DNA of 64,000 bases from Pedobacter sp. R20-19 (GTDB lineage Bacteria; Bacteroidota; Bacteroidia; Sphingobacteriales; Sphingobacteriaceae): assembly GCF_000708265.2 (NCBI RefSeq), contig NZ_JCKI01000009.1, forward strand, positions 124,001 to 188,000, read 5' to 3'. A program made the position numbers and the translations under genes. Shown piece by piece: positions 46,349 to 56,316 of the stretch (its first letter is position 1; each line of letters begins with the position of its first letter). Below the pieces are notes generated by a model. The model was given only the letters and a program-made list of their open reading frames with translations, did no database searches and was not told the DNA's origin.

Positions 46349-46443
46349 AAATCTAAATTAACGCTCTCCATATTAAGACGCTTGTGTTAGCCTATTATTG
46401 TGTAGGTGATTTAATTTATTTTTATTTATGTAAGTCTGTTTAC

Positions 46444-46472
46444 AAACGCCACCTCCAAAGGAGAGGGCGTTT
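46444..46472. repeat. Hairpin with CTCC-AAA-GGAG core
   Basis: AAACGCC and GGCGTTT-type arms enclose CTCCAAAGGAG with two central mismatches. Short GAGAGG/CCTCTC hairpins of this look are frequent intergenic elements in Bacteroidota, from memory. Confidence 0.45.
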
Positions 46473-46505
46473 GGTGAGGCCTCAATAGAAAGTTTTCATC
46501 GACAG

Positions 46506-46610
46506 AAAACTGACGAAGTTCTCCTCATGCACAGTCCATCAAAATTTCGTAAGTCGATTGAGCAAACTTGCGAAGTTTCAAAGGGCATGAGCGGTTGAAA
46601 AACTTCGCCA
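46506..46610. repeat. Dispersed palindromic repeat family A, copy 3
   Basis: AAAACTGACGAAGTTCTC, AAATTTCGTAAGTC, TTGCGAAGTTTC and AAAACTTCGCCA follow in the same order and spacing as in copy 1 (30669-30769), again ending a few bases before the stop of a minus-strand gene. Confidence 0.7.
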
Positions 46611-46631
46611 ATTTAGGGTAAGGTTTAGTTG

Positions 46632-47633
46632 TTAATGATTAACCAACTTCATCGCACCTTCACTATAGCGCTCACCAATTATTGGATATTGTTTAATCAG
46701 TTCATCAATAGCTTTAAGATCAGCACCTGTTAGGTTAACATCAATCGCACCCACATTTTCTTCCAGGTATTTTCTTTTTTTAGTGCCAGGAATAGGTATG
46801 ATATTTTCCCCCTGTGCTAAAACCCAGGCAAGGGCAAGTTGAGCGGGTGTGCAATTTTTATTTGCTGCAAGTGCAGAAAATCCGATAACCAGTTTATTGT
46901 TATTCTCCATGTTTTCTGGCTGATAGCGAGGCAAGGTCCTTCTGAAATCATCATCGGCAAGGGTGTCAACGTTGAGCGTATTGGTTACCAGACCACGTGC
47001 CAGGGGGGAATAGGGCACCAACGAAATGCCAAGTTCATTAACAGTCTGTAAGATTTCCTTTTCCACATCTCTGGTCAATAGCGAATATTCACTTTGCAAT
47101 GCTGAAATTGGATGTACCGCATGTGCCTTTCTGATGGAAGCGGGAGATGCCTCACTTAGCCCGAGGTAGCGCACCTTACCTTCTTTTACCAATTCTGCCA
47201 TTGCGCCAACAGTTTCTTCAATCGGGATATTTGGGTCAACTCTGTGCGCATAATAAAGATCAATAGTATCAATCTTAAGTCGTTTCAGGCTTTGTTCAAT
47301 AGCTATTTTTATCCAGGCAGGAGAGCCGTCGAAATAAGTACCGGTTGCATTGCTCGGGCCAGCAATTCCATCCTTAAAACGAAATCCAAATTTTGTTGCA
47401 ATAAATATCTTATTGCGATTGGGTACCAGTATTTTAGAAATCAGTTCCTCATTGGCACCGTTCGCATACATATCTGCAGTATCCCAGAAGTTAATACCGA
47501 CATCAAGTGCTTTTTCTAATGTGGCTAAACTTTCCTTTTCATCTGTAGGGCCATAAGCAAAACTCATTCCCATACAGCCCAGACCAAGTGCTGATAGCTG
47601 TTCGCCTGTTTTTCCAAGTGTTCTATATTTCAT
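46632..47633 (-). CDS. Aldo/keto reductase
   Basis: A 333-residue NADPH-dependent oxidoreductase from ATG 47633 (MKYRTLGKTGEQLSALGLGC; the frame is open to 47717 but the extra 28 residues are unlike the family). Catalytic positions are visible: Asp/Tyr in NFWDTADMYANGANEEL, Lys in KIFIATKFGFRF and His in DLYYAHRVDPNIPIEET. The coenzyme-binding end is ENIIPIPGTKKRKYLEENVG. It is of the subfamily common in bacteria with broad aldehyde/ketone use. The AraC regulator gene just upstream on the same strand may control it. The physiological substrate is unknown. Confidence 0.93.
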   Translation of the reverse strand: MKYRTLGKTGEQLSALGLGCMGMSFAYGPTDEKESLATLEKALDVGINFWDTADMYANGANEELISKILVPNRNKIFIATKFGFRFKDGIAGPSNATGTYFDGSPAWIKIAIEQSLKRLKIDTIDLYYAHRVDPNIPIEETVGAMAELVKEGKVRYLGLSEASPASIRKAHAVHPISALQSEYSLLTRDVEKEILQTVNELGISLVPYSPLARGLVTNTLNVDTLADDDFRRTLPRYQPENMENNNKLVIGFSALAANKNCTPAQLALAWVLAQGENIIPIPGTKKRKYLEENVGAIDVNLTGADLKAIDELIKQYPIIGERYSEGAMKLVNH

Positions 47634-47722
47634 GATGATTAAATTTTGTTTTTCAAATGTAGGTATGGAAGCAATGTGCTCGCTTATAACGATCAAACCG
47701 ATCATTATAATATTCAAACCAA

Positions 47723-48619
47723 TTAACGAACCTGAGTAGGAGCTAACCCGGTATGTTTTTTGAAAAACAAAGTAAAGTAAGATGGATACTCAAAACCAAG
47801 GCAATAAGCAATATCAGCAATGTTCCAGTCGGTATGTTGCAATAAAGCCCTGGCTTCCATAATAATACGCGCAGCAATATGTGTTGTAGTGGTTTTTCCG
47901 GTAATCTCTTTCACCGCCCGGTTGAGGTGATTGATATGAACAGATAAAGATGCGGCGAAATCTGCCGGACTTTTCAGTTTAAGTATAAGTGCAGGAGAAT
48001 CGATTGGAAATTGCCTTTCCAGTAATTCCAGAAATAAAGCAGAAACCCTGGAGGAGGCATTAGAATAAGTACGAAAATTGGTAGCTGCGTTGTTTTTCAT
48101 CGCCGCATGAATCAGCAGGTGTAAATAGCTGCGGATAACATCATACTTATGTGGGTAATCTGAAGCCATTTCTGACTGCATTTTTTGAAATAAGATTGAA
48201 ATTTCATTCAGTTGAGCTTCATCTGGAAAGAATATTGGATTACTGCCTATTTTGAATAATGGAGAATCCCGGAGATTGTTTACCCGCTCGCTATGCTGAA
48301 TAAAATCTTCCGTAAAAAGGCAATACCAGCCCGACTGCTCCACAGATTCTGCTTCCCAGGAATAAGGTACGATCGGGTTGGTAAATAGCAATGCAGGTCT
48401 GTCAATTTGGATCCATTTATCTGCATAAAAGATTTTGCCCTGACCAATAATTAACGAAACCTTATAAAAATCTCGTCGGCTATAAGGACTTACTACTGAA
48501 CAGGTTTCCCTGCTGAACACATTAATATGGCCAATGCCTGCACTGCCAGACGAAGCATTTGTTGATGCATGGCTTGGTAATCTTTTATAAAAATCACTTA
48601 CACTCTCCGCTTGTATCAT
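47723..48619 (-). CDS. AraC-family transcriptional regulator
   Basis: A 298-residue regulator with a cupin-like N-terminal ligand domain (about residues 30-140, GQGKIFYADKWIQIDRPALL). The C-terminal AraC helix-turn-helix pair has LKSPADFAASLSVHINHLNR, NIADIAYCLGFEYPSYFTLF and the end FFKKHTGLAPTQVR. It lies 89 bp upstream of the aldo/keto reductase in the same direction. This regulator/reductase pairing is frequent, and the reductase gene is the probable target. Confidence 0.9.
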   Translation of the reverse strand: MIQAESVSDFYKRLPSHASTNASSGSAGIGHINVFSRETCSVVSPYSRRDFYKVSLIIGQGKIFYADKWIQIDRPALLFTNPIVPYSWEAESVEQSGWYCLFTEDFIQHSERVNNLRDSPLFKIGSNPIFFPDEAQLNEISILFQKMQSEMASDYPHKYDVIRSYLHLLIHAAMKNNAATNFRTYSNASSRVSALFLELLERQFPIDSPALILKLKSPADFAASLSVHINHLNRAVKEITGKTTTTHIAARIIMEARALLQHTDWNIADIAYCLGFEYPSYFTLFFKKHTGLAPTQVR

Positions 48620-48782
48620 ATTGTAAATTTATAAAAATCAAATAATGATTGGAAATTGATACGTGCAAAAATCAAAAGATAACTACGTTTTTCAAAGGCC
48701 TATATGAAGCAATAATCGATTTTATTAAAAGAGGGAGGTTTATCTTTACCATGCTATCCGCTTCAGTAAATTTTTTAATCAT

Positions 48783-48822
48783 CCTTTCTATTTCAGATGA
48801 AAGGGCCCGATAGGCGGATAGG
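48783..48822. repeat. Degenerate copy of repeat family B
   Basis: CCTTTC, TTCAG, GAAAGG and TAGGCGGATAGG occur in the same order as in the three near-identical copies at 58796-59127, with substitutions in the middle. Confidence 0.5.
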
Positions 48823-48838
48823 AATCAAGCCCAGAATG

Positions 48839-48875
48839 CCCTACTCCCCTTATTCTTTTAAGAAGGGGAGTAGGG
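48839..48875 (-). terminator. Perfect 13-bp hairpin after TolC operon
   Basis: CCCTACTCCCCTT (48839-48851) pairs perfectly with AAGGGGAGTAGGG (48863-48875) around an 11-base loop. It lies 18 bp beyond the stop of the minus-strand TolC gene. No T-run follows, so it may act as a 3' stabiliser or a weak terminator. Confidence 0.5.
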
Positions 48876-48893
48876 ATAGAATGGCAGAAGATA

Positions 48894-50183
48894 TTACCTG
48901 CTATTAATTTTACCGGTTACAAAATGATATGCAGCGAGCTTAACCTGATAATCAGTAAATGAAGTATTTAAAGTGGTTTCTGCTTGCTGATATGATGCTT
49001 GTGCATCTAAAACATCACTGATACTATTCAGGCCTGCTTTATAATTATCTCTGTTTATCTTTAAGTTTTCTGACGCTTGAATCAGGTTATCATTTGCGTA
49101 ATCAATTTGGGTGAGGGCATCTTTTAAATCATACCAGTATTTCATAATATTAACCTGCAATTGATTGCGCCCGTCGTTAAAATTATTTTGAGAAACTCGC
49201 TCACTTATTTTGCGCTGTTTAATCTTCTGGCGATTTGATCCCCATAAATTTTCTGATAGTGGGATACTTAACGTGGCAAATCCGATTGGCAAAAATGAAC
49301 TTTTAAAAGCCCCGTTAAATGATCCGGCCTGTGATGCACTTAGACCAACAGACAGGCTTGGCAAATTACTTGCCTTTTCTAACCGGGTTTGCAAGGCATT
49401 ACTTTTTACGTCAAGCGCGAGTAACTGATAGCTGTAAAGATTTGACAGCGTAGTATCAGCCTTACTGGCAGGCAATGTTGGTCGTTTGGTTTTATTCAGG
49501 GTGTCTTGCATCACCATTAAAGAATCGTAAGGCAAACCTGTGTATACCGAGAAATCAAACAAGGCAAGCATGCGCCCATTGTCGAGTTTGCTTTTGTTCA
49601 CCAGTAACTGGCTCAACTGGACTTTAACCCTTAACAAATCATTTTTTGCAATCAGACCAGAAGCGAGTAGGTCTTTTTGAGATTTAAGCAAGCTATTGAG
49701 TAATTCCTCATTTGCCCGGATGGTTTTTTGCTGCTCCTGTAAGTTTACTATATTCCAATATTTTTGCTCGGTAAGCAATAATACAGAATCAGCCGATTGC
49801 CTGGCAAGAATTTTACTTGCCTGCAACTTAAGTACCGCCAGTTGGTTACTGGTGAGTATCTTACCACCTGCATAAATGCTTTGGGTGGCGGTAACTCCAA
49901 GGGTATATACGTTATTAATTCCTTTATCAAGTAGCGATGGAATTGGTGGGATAATATCTTTAAAGCCATATAAGCCTAAAGCCAAACCACTTACGCTAGG
50001 CAGGTAATATGATTTGGCAGATTGTACACCTGCTTCTGCAGACCTTATACCCAGTTCGCCATTTTTAATGGCTTTACTATAGGCGTTTGCTGCCTTTAAA
50101 CTTTGATCAAGTGTAATCACATGCTGTGCCTTTATTACACCATTTGATAAAAATAATATGATAAAAAAAATGAAAATTCTCAT
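48894..50183 (-). CDS. TolC-family outer membrane efflux protein
   Basis: A 429-residue outer-membrane channel component of a tripartite pump. It has a signal peptide (FLSNGVIKAQ) and two long coiled-coil repeats typical of the OEP family (VITLDQSLKAANAYSKAIKN, NLQEQQKTIRANEELLNSLL, and in the second half DALTQIDYANDNLIQASENL and LNSISDVLDAQASYQQAETT). It lies 11 bp after the RND transporter gene and is the last gene of the operon. Confidence 0.93.
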   Translation of the reverse strand: MRIFIFFIILFLSNGVIKAQHVITLDQSLKAANAYSKAIKNGELGIRSAEAGVQSAKSYYLPSVSGLALGLYGFKDIIPPIPSLLDKGINNVYTLGVTATQSIYAGGKILTSNQLAVLKLQASKILARQSADSVLLLTEQKYWNIVNLQEQQKTIRANEELLNSLLKSQKDLLASGLIAKNDLLRVKVQLSQLLVNKSKLDNGRMLALFDFSVYTGLPYDSLMVMQDTLNKTKRPTLPASKADTTLSNLYSYQLLALDVKSNALQTRLEKASNLPSLSVGLSASQAGSFNGAFKSSFLPIGFATLSIPLSENLWGSNRQKIKQRKISERVSQNNFNDGRNQLQVNIMKYWYDLKDALTQIDYANDNLIQASENLKINRDNYKAGLNSISDVLDAQASYQQAETTLNTSFTDYQVKLAAYHFVTGKINSR

Positions 50184-50194
50184 GTTAATAATTT

Positions 50195-53100
50195 TTAATT
50201 AGATGAAGGCTGCGTGATTTCTACTTCATTATTTACTTCGTCTTCTTTTCTAAAAAATAACCAGTATAAGGTTGGTAATACAAATAAGGTTAATAGCATG
50301 GAGATCATCAGACCAAAACAAATTACAGTACCCAATGGTCCCCATAATGCCGAGCCGCTAATGATCATTGGGGTAACACCAACTGCTGCTGCCGATGAGG
50401 TTAAAAAGATTGGTCGCATGCGGCGCTCAGCAGAAAGAATGGCTGCTTCTAAAACGGTTTTGCCTTCATTCCTCAACTCATCTGCATGATCAATCAGTAT
50501 AATTCCATTTCTAACCACAATTCCACATAATGCCAGCAGACCTAAAAATGAGGTAAACCCAAAAGGATATCCTGTAACTAAAAGACCGAAAGACGCACCC
50601 AAAAGTGATAATGGCATTGTGGTAATACTCAATAAGGCATGTTTTAATTTTTTAAAGTGCCATATCAAAATTAAAAAAATCAGTATCACACTCATTCCCA
50701 GTGCCGTTCCCATAGGTCCCTGATTTTCGTTTTGCATTTCCAACTCTCCGCCATAACTAATTTCAACATCATTTGGGAGCTTTATTTTTGCAATGTCTTT
50801 CTGCATGGTAGCCAGTACGCCATTTGCAACAGCACCATGTGCTATATCCATACGAACGGTAAGTGTGCGGATACTATTCCGGCGTACCAGTTGACCTTCA
50901 TTCCAGTCTGGCTTAATCTCTGCCACCTGGCGTAGGGGTACGGTTCCCTGAGTTTGCTGCGAGGGGATATTCAGATCCAATAAATCTGATGTATTGGTAT
51001 TAGATGACTGGGGTCCTTTTACCTTCACATCAATCTGATAATTACCTTCCCAAACACGGGTTGCATCAACGCCATCGGTATTCATTGCAATGGTATTGGC
51101 CACATCACTTTTGGTTAGACCTAATCGGGCAAGTTCCTGTGTTTTAACATCTAAATGAATACCTTCCTGCATTTCATCATAATCTGTTCTTACCCAAATG
51201 ATTTGATTGTTCCTTTTTCCAATGTCTATCACCTTGTTCCCTATATTCTTAAGCGCTGCGATATTGTCTCCAGATATTCTCACTTCTATAGGTGCCGGAA
51301 CAGAAGCCATGTTAAGCTGCTTCATTCGCACATAGGCCGAAGGAAACTTATTACTGTATTTTTGTGTGTATTCTTTGATAATAGCTACCGTGGCATCTTC
51401 TGAGATTGTATTAACCAATATCTGGGCGTAATTCTTGGCTGGCAGATTTGGAGCGTAAACGGTATGAAACCGGGGAGAACTATTGCCGATAAAACTGGTA
51501 TAGTTAACAATGCGCTCATCCTTTTTCATGATCCTTTCCATGCTTTTAACCACACTGTCGGTTTCTTTCAGGTTATAGCCGGCAGGTAAGTTAATTTCTA
51601 TCGCAAACTGGTTACGATCTATGGTAGGGAAAAGTTGCTGTGGCAGCATACCCATAAAAATAACGCCTACTATAATAGAGCCTATTCCAAATAAAAAAGT
51701 TAGTTTATAGTTCTTAATGGCGTTACCAATATGCTTATTAAAGAAATCCTGTAGATAATCAAGCATTGATTTTTTTGTTTTCTGCTGATTAGGATTATGG
51801 AGACCTTTTTTAATAAATAATGTATTGAAATAGGGTACCAGTAACATGGAGATAATCAGCGAAAGAAATAATGCGATGGATATCGTTATCGGAAAAACAC
51901 TGATAAAATCTTTAGCCGTTCCGGTCATAAAAAACATCAGCGGAAAGAATGTAGCTGATATGGCAAGTGTTGCGGTAAATACTGAAGGGAACAGTTCTTT
52001 GGCGCTACCAATGGCCGCATCCCAAACAGACATGCCATGATCAATCTTCTCTACATGATTATCAATAACAACAATCGGATCATCCACTACAATGCCCAGT
52101 ACCACAATTAGTGCGGCAAGGGTTACAGTATTTAACTCAATGCCAAAGAGGTACATGATGCCTATAGTTGCTGAAATGGTGATTGGAATGGTAGCGGCCG
52201 CTACGGCAGCAACCCGGAATGGAAGCAGCAGCAACGCTACAAGCACAACTCCAATTAGCGCAAACCCAAACTCTTTCATGAAATGAGTAATGGAATCGTT
52301 TACTACTTCGGGCTGATTGGCAAGCTTTACCAATTTGATATCAGAAGGGAGTCTAGCGCTTACTTTATCCAGTTGCTCTTCCAGCTCTTTACCAAAATTT
52401 ACAATGTTTTTGCCATTGATCATTTCCAGAGAAATGATGATACTTTTAGTTCCGTTTGCCGTAATGTAACTATCAGGATCGCCATATTCCCGTTTAATGG
52501 TAGCCAGATCGCCAAGTTTAATAATATTGCCATTATTATCCTTTCGAATAACCTGTTGGGCCAGGTCGGCTTCTGTTTTATAAAAACTACTGAGGTGAAT
52601 TGGACGATCAATCGTTTGTCCATCAGCAGTACCAGCTGCACTAATGGCACCCTCATTTTGTAAGGTATTAATCAATGCTCCCGGAGATATTCCATTTTGT
52701 AAAAGCTTATTATTATCTACATAAATGGCAATTTGTTCATTTAAATTTCCGGTGTGTGAAATCTTAGCTACATCCTTTACATGCCGAAGCTGAGCTTCAA
52801 TGTCTTCTACATTTTTCTGGAGTTCCTTATAAGGCCGTGTTTTTGATTCTACGGCAAGGAGCAGGGCTGAGGTATTTCCAAAATCGCTGTTCACCATTAT
52901 TCCGCGTACCTCTTTAGGTAACTGAGCCTGTAATAGCATTACGCCATTTTTAATCTTATTCCAGAATGCTTTGGTATCCGCACTGTTTACATTTTCTGAT
53001 ACTTCAACAAAAATATACATCATACCATCCCGTGAATAAGAGTAAGTTTTAGTCTTATTTACTTCGTTATTACTAAAAAGATATTCTTCTACTTTTTTGG

Positions 53101-53305
53101 TTAGCTGTTCTTCTACCTGTGCAGACGATGCGCCAGGATAAATGCCCATAACCACACCCTGCCTGATGGTGAAATCGGGAAATTCATTACGTGGCATATT
53201 AAATAACCCTAAAATACCCAGAAGTACCAGAACAAGAGATAGTGTTAGGGGCAGCACTTTATACTGTATGGCCCATTCTATCATGCTGTTTTTTTCTGTT
53301 TTCAT
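50195..53305 (-). CDS. RND-family efflux transporter (HAE1/AcrB-like)
   Basis: A 1036-residue inner-membrane proton-driven exporter with 12 helices and two large periplasmic loops. Motifs include NMPRNEFPDFTIRQGVVMGI, YPGASSAQVEEQL, the proton-relay helix VLGIVVDDPIVVIDNHVEKI (Asp-Asp near residue 405) and, in the second half, GFTSFLGLLALCGIVVRNGI and RMRPIFLTSSAAAVGVTPMI. ATG 53305 leaves 10 bp after the adaptor stop and fits the family N-terminus (SMIEWAIQYKVLPLTLSLVL); the longer frame to 53332 would overlap the adaptor. Drug or metabolite efflux is likely; the substrate is unknown. Confidence 0.95.
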   Translation of the reverse strand: MKTEKNSMIEWAIQYKVLPLTLSLVLVLLGILGLFNMPRNEFPDFTIRQGVVMGIYPGASSAQVEEQLTKKVEEYLFSNNEVNKTKTYSYSRDGMMYIFVEVSENVNSADTKAFWNKIKNGVMLLQAQLPKEVRGIMVNSDFGNTSALLLAVESKTRPYKELQKNVEDIEAQLRHVKDVAKISHTGNLNEQIAIYVDNNKLLQNGISPGALINTLQNEGAISAAGTADGQTIDRPIHLSSFYKTEADLAQQVIRKDNNGNIIKLGDLATIKREYGDPDSYITANGTKSIIISLEMINGKNIVNFGKELEEQLDKVSARLPSDIKLVKLANQPEVVNDSITHFMKEFGFALIGVVLVALLLLPFRVAAVAAATIPITISATIGIMYLFGIELNTVTLAALIVVLGIVVDDPIVVIDNHVEKIDHGMSVWDAAIGSAKELFPSVFTATLAISATFFPLMFFMTGTAKDFISVFPITISIALFLSLIISMLLVPYFNTLFIKKGLHNPNQQKTKKSMLDYLQDFFNKHIGNAIKNYKLTFLFGIGSIIVGVIFMGMLPQQLFPTIDRNQFAIEINLPAGYNLKETDSVVKSMERIMKKDERIVNYTSFIGNSSPRFHTVYAPNLPAKNYAQILVNTISEDATVAIIKEYTQKYSNKFPSAYVRMKQLNMASVPAPIEVRISGDNIAALKNIGNKVIDIGKRNNQIIWVRTDYDEMQEGIHLDVKTQELARLGLTKSDVANTIAMNTDGVDATRVWEGNYQIDVKVKGPQSSNTNTSDLLDLNIPSQQTQGTVPLRQVAEIKPDWNEGQLVRRNSIRTLTVRMDIAHGAVANGVLATMQKDIAKIKLPNDVEISYGGELEMQNENQGPMGTALGMSVILIFLILIWHFKKLKHALLSITTMPLSLLGASFGLLVTGYPFGFTSFLGLLALCGIVVRNGIILIDHADELRNEGKTVLEAAILSAERRMRPIFLTSSAAAVGVTPMIISGSALWGPLGTVICFGLMISMLLTLFVLPTLYWLFFRKEDEVNNEVEITQPSSN

Positions 53306-53315
53306 TTTGCCTGAT

Positions 53316-54377
53316 TTATTTGCTGATAGCAATAGGTGACTGATCAGTTAATTTCTGAAATCCAGATGTAATCAGGCGCTCATTGCTTTCCAAGCCACTT
53401 TTTATGGCCATTCCATTAATGTAAAGCTCACCAGTTTTGACCTGTTTTCTTTTGGCTTTGTTGTCTGATCCTGCCACATATACATATTGGTTACCTTTTT
53501 CATCTACCTGGACAGCTTGAAAAGGCACTACAATTTCACTGCTACCGGCATGATCATGATGGCTTTTGCTATTAAATACAACTTTGCTTAGCATCCCGGG
53601 ACGAAGCTTTTGGTTTGGATTATCAAGCTTTACTTTGAGGTTATAGTTAGCGCTGTTATTTAACGACAATACGCCAATTTCAGAAATGCGCCCTTCCAGC
53701 TCCTCGTTATTTAAAGCTTCTATTCGCACTGTTGCTTTATCGCCGGTTTGATAACGGTTTACCTCATTTTCGGGAACGGATACCAGGACCTCAACAGATC
53801 GGGTATCTAATAACTTAAGTATTGGCTGTCCGGGAGAGGCGGTTGCACCTACTTCAGCATTCTTTTCTCCGATATATCCGCTTTCAGGTGCATACAATTT
53901 AGTGTGGGCTATATTCTGATAGGTCGCTTTAGCCATTGCCGCAGCCTGGTCAAAATTAGATTTAGCCTCAAGCATTTTAATTTCTGCAATACTTCCTTTT
54001 TCAAAAACAGTTCTGGTGCGCTTGTAATTTTCCTCAGCGAGTTTAGCCTGGGCCGCCTGGGCCTGGTACTGACTGCGGTAAGTTGTTTCATCTATTGCGG
54101 CCACTAACTGTCCTTTTTTTACAAAATCACCAGGTTGAACAGCGAGGCTTTTTATGGTTCCGGAGACTTGAAAACTTAAATCAATTGATTTATTGGCTTG
54201 AAGTGTTCCGTTATAAACGATGGATTGTGCATTATCTCCAGCAGCTGAACCCAGCTGTATAACTTTTACATTTATGGTGTCTTGAGTTGCTTTATTCTCC
54301 TTTTTACTGGAACAACCTACAATACCGGATAGTATGGCAAATGATGCCCCGGTGATTAAATAATTGATTCTATTCAT
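53316..54377 (-). CDS. RND efflux periplasmic adaptor (membrane fusion) lipoprotein
   Basis: A 353-residue adaptor from ATG 54377 (frame to 54386). It has a lipoprotein cysteine in LSGIVGCSSKKE. A lipoyl/biotinyl-like beta domain is seen (LSFQVSGTIKSLAVQPGDFV, KKGQLVAAIDETTYRSQ), then an alpha-hairpin (AAQAKLAEENYKRTRTVFEK) and a second lipoyl half (LYAPESGYIGEKNAEVGATA). The C-terminal beta-barrel and proximal domain include GMLSKVVFNSKSHHDHAGSS. It bridges the RND pump and TolC. It is the first structural gene, 54 bp after tetR. Confidence 0.93.
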   Translation of the reverse strand: MNRINYLITGASFAILSGIVGCSSKKENKATQDTINVKVIQLGSAAGDNAQSIVYNGTLQANKSIDLSFQVSGTIKSLAVQPGDFVKKGQLVAAIDETTYRSQYQAQAAQAKLAEENYKRTRTVFEKGSIAEIKMLEAKSNFDQAAAMAKATYQNIAHTKLYAPESGYIGEKNAEVGATASPGQPILKLLDTRSVEVLVSVPENEVNRYQTGDKATVRIEALNNEELEGRISEIGVLSLNNSANYNLKVKLDNPNQKLRPGMLSKVVFNSKSHHDHAGSSEIVVPFQAVQVDEKGNQYVYVAGSDNKAKRKQVKTGELYINGMAIKSGLESNERLITSGFQKLTDQSPIAISK

Positions 54378-54431
54378 GATTAACATTTAACATATTGTGT
54401 ATTTTTGTCGATAATTTGAGCAAAAAAAAGT

Positions 54432-55025
54432 CTATTGAAGGCCTTTATAAAAAATTGAAACCAGCCAGGATAATTTAGCTTCCATTTGGGGAAAACGATC
54501 AAATATTAAAATTTCCTGTTCAAAACTTCTGAAAATCATCACTGTTGTTTCCGCTAAAAAAATCCTGTCTTCAACATTTAATGGGAGAATTTCTTTCCGC
54601 TCGATGGCATGGTTAATTAAATCATTCAGTATTTTAGTCTCATCTTCAATTACAATCCTCATTTTGGTTAACAATAAGGCTGGGTCTTGCTTCAGATCGA
54701 TAAGAGCCAGGTGATATTTTCGACTCATGGCCTTAATACCTTCTAGTTTCTTCAATTCATATTTAGAAATATTTACTGCAAGTGTCGATGCTTCAACAAT
54801 TTCTGCCTTCGCATTTACGAAAACTTGTCCAATTAATTTTTGAACAACCGCATCAAATACTTCAAGCTTATTACGGAAATAATGATACAATGAGCTTCTT
54901 CCCATTCCACTGGCCGCAGAGATATCATGCATGGAAACACGATGAAGACCATAGCGCTCAAATACGCTTGTAGCAGCATCAATAATACTATCTCTTACAC
55001 TTTCATCGGGTGCATTACCTTTCAT
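54432..55025 (-). CDS. TetR/AcrR-family repressor of the efflux operon
   Basis: A 197-residue regulator with an N-terminal TetR helix-turn-helix (DSIIDAATSVFERYGLHRVS, MHDISAASGMGRSSLYHYFR, NKLEVFDAVVQKL). The C-terminal ligand domain is variable and helical. It is the first gene of the run tetR-adaptor-RND-tolC, all on the minus strand. Autoregulation and repression of the pump are the usual arrangement and are inferred here. Confidence 0.92.
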   Translation of the reverse strand: MKGNAPDESVRDSIIDAATSVFERYGLHRVSMHDISAASGMGRSSLYHYFRNKLEVFDAVVQKLIGQVFVNAKAEIVEASTLAVNISKYELKKLEGIKAMSRKYHLALIDLKQDPALLLTKMRIVIEDETKILNDLINHAIERKEILPLNVEDRIFLAETTVMIFRSFEQEILIFDRFPQMEAKLSWLVSIFYKGLQ

Positions 55026-55150
55026 GTCGACAAAAATACGATATATGTCGAATATTCAAAAAGAAAATAGAATTATTTTATTTCCTTTAAATCAATAGGT
55101 AGATCATTTGGCTGCTGAATCTAATTTTTATATGCGCTACGCAATGTTCT

Positions 55151-56314
55151 TTACTTAATTAATTTATATGCGACCTTTCTTTTTTTAGGCTTTGGTTTAT
55201 TATACCACATGATAAGGCCCGTTACCGGCATGGAAGCACAGATTAAGGAAATGATAAATGCTAATATTTTAGAAGGAATCCCTGCAAACGCTCCAGTGTG
55301 TAAGTCGTAATTCATACTTCTGAATTTTTCGCCACCAATAACATTTCTGTCGTTATAATGCATGAGCATTTTTCCGGTGTTACGGTCAAAATAATACCAC
55401 TCAAAAAGGTGTGTGCGGTTTTTGGCTAATCTCACCTGCACATCAAGTGGATCAGTTTCTTTTTCTCTGAAGCGGATGGAAAAAAGATCAGCAGTATTAT
55501 GTTTCTTCAATAAATTACTTACTACATAATTCGTTGATCCAGCGGGATAATTAATGTTTGGTGTTGATTTCGGAATGCTTCTCTTTTTGATGGTTTTAGC
55601 ACCATTTGCCACATACTGCACCGATTGATCTGCCCATGAAAACGCAAAAACCAGACCTGTAATGCAAATTAGCAAAGCAGGGATTAAGGCATAAAATCCC
55701 AATACATTATGTAAATCATAATTGAAGCGCTTTTTTCCTACACCTGGCTGAAGCATAAGCCCTTTTTTGAATCCTTTCTTCGTCCATTTTCTGGGGAACC
55801 ACAATACAAGGCCAGTCATCAGTAAAACAAAAAAACAGACCACGGCTATTCCAGTAATCATCGTACCAATGGAATCACCTAATAACAAATTCATATGCAA
55901 ATTCAAGATTAGCTGAAAAAATTCATTTTTGGTATTCTCTACATATATTACTTTGCCTGTGTAAGGATTAATGTATACGCGATAATAATATTTATACTGC
56001 TTCCAATAGCCGAAGGCCTTTTTATTGGTCGCAGAAGCCCTAAATACCCAGCTGCGGTTTTTGCCTGGATAAATTTCTGCACGTGATATTTTAATTTTTG
56101 GTTTAAGGGCGTGCTGTGCGGCATCCCGAAGTTGAGTGAAACTTAAAAAGCGATCATTTGGTGGGTTTTCGACATATAATCGATCCTTATAGAAAAATTC
56201 TTTAAGCTCATCAGAAAAAACATTGATACAGCCTGTTACACTCACAATAAAAACAATCAGACCTGTGATCAGGCCGATCCATTTATGTAACCAAAAGAAT
56301 GTTTTTCTTAGCAT
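55151..56314 (-). CDS. PepSY-associated membrane protein, candidate ferric-siderophore reductase
   Basis: A 387-residue inner-membrane protein from ATG 56314 (the frame extends to 56455 inside the receptor gene, but residues before MLRKTFFWLHKW are unlike the family). Helices include WIGLITGLIVFIVSVTGCIN, GTMITGIAVVCFFVLLMTGL, YDLHNVLGFYALIPALLICI and SKILAFIISLICASMPVTGL. The conserved histidines are LHKW, LHMNLLLG, YDLHNVLGF and YDLHTGAF. It begins 2 bp after the siderophore receptor stop, so the two are co-translated. It is a paralogue of the protein at 45081-46235. Reductive iron release is the inferred role. Confidence 0.88.
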   Translation of the reverse strand: MLRKTFFWLHKWIGLITGLIVFIVSVTGCINVFSDELKEFFYKDRLYVENPPNDRFLSFTQLRDAAQHALKPKIKISRAEIYPGKNRSWVFRASATNKKAFGYWKQYKYYYRVYINPYTGKVIYVENTKNEFFQLILNLHMNLLLGDSIGTMITGIAVVCFFVLLMTGLVLWFPRKWTKKGFKKGLMLQPGVGKKRFNYDLHNVLGFYALIPALLICITGLVFAFSWADQSVQYVANGAKTIKKRSIPKSTPNINYPAGSTNYVVSNLLKKHNTADLFSIRFREKETDPLDVQVRLAKNRTHLFEWYYFDRNTGKMLMHYNDRNVIGGEKFRSMNYDLHTGAFAGIPSKILAFIISLICASMPVTGLIMWYNKPKPKKRKVAYKLIK

Positions 56315-56316
56315 TT

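Larger units (their letters stand above)
46236..46631. other. Noncoding gap with hairpins and a repeat copy
   Basis: This 396-bp gap between convergent genes has no supported gene. It carries a terminator-like hairpin (46318-46348), a second hairpin (46444-46472, CTCC/GGAG core with AAACGCC/GGCGTTT arms) and a copy of repeat family A (46506-46610). Confidence 0.6.
48620..48893. other. Noncoding gap with degenerate repeat B and a long hairpin
   Basis: This 274-bp gap has no gene. It contains a degenerate copy of repeat family B (48783-48822) and a 13-bp perfect hairpin (48839-48875). Confidence 0.55.

Noticed and set aside
52283..52663. 126-codon plus-strand frame
   Set aside because: Antisense to the RND transporter; no start context or family match.
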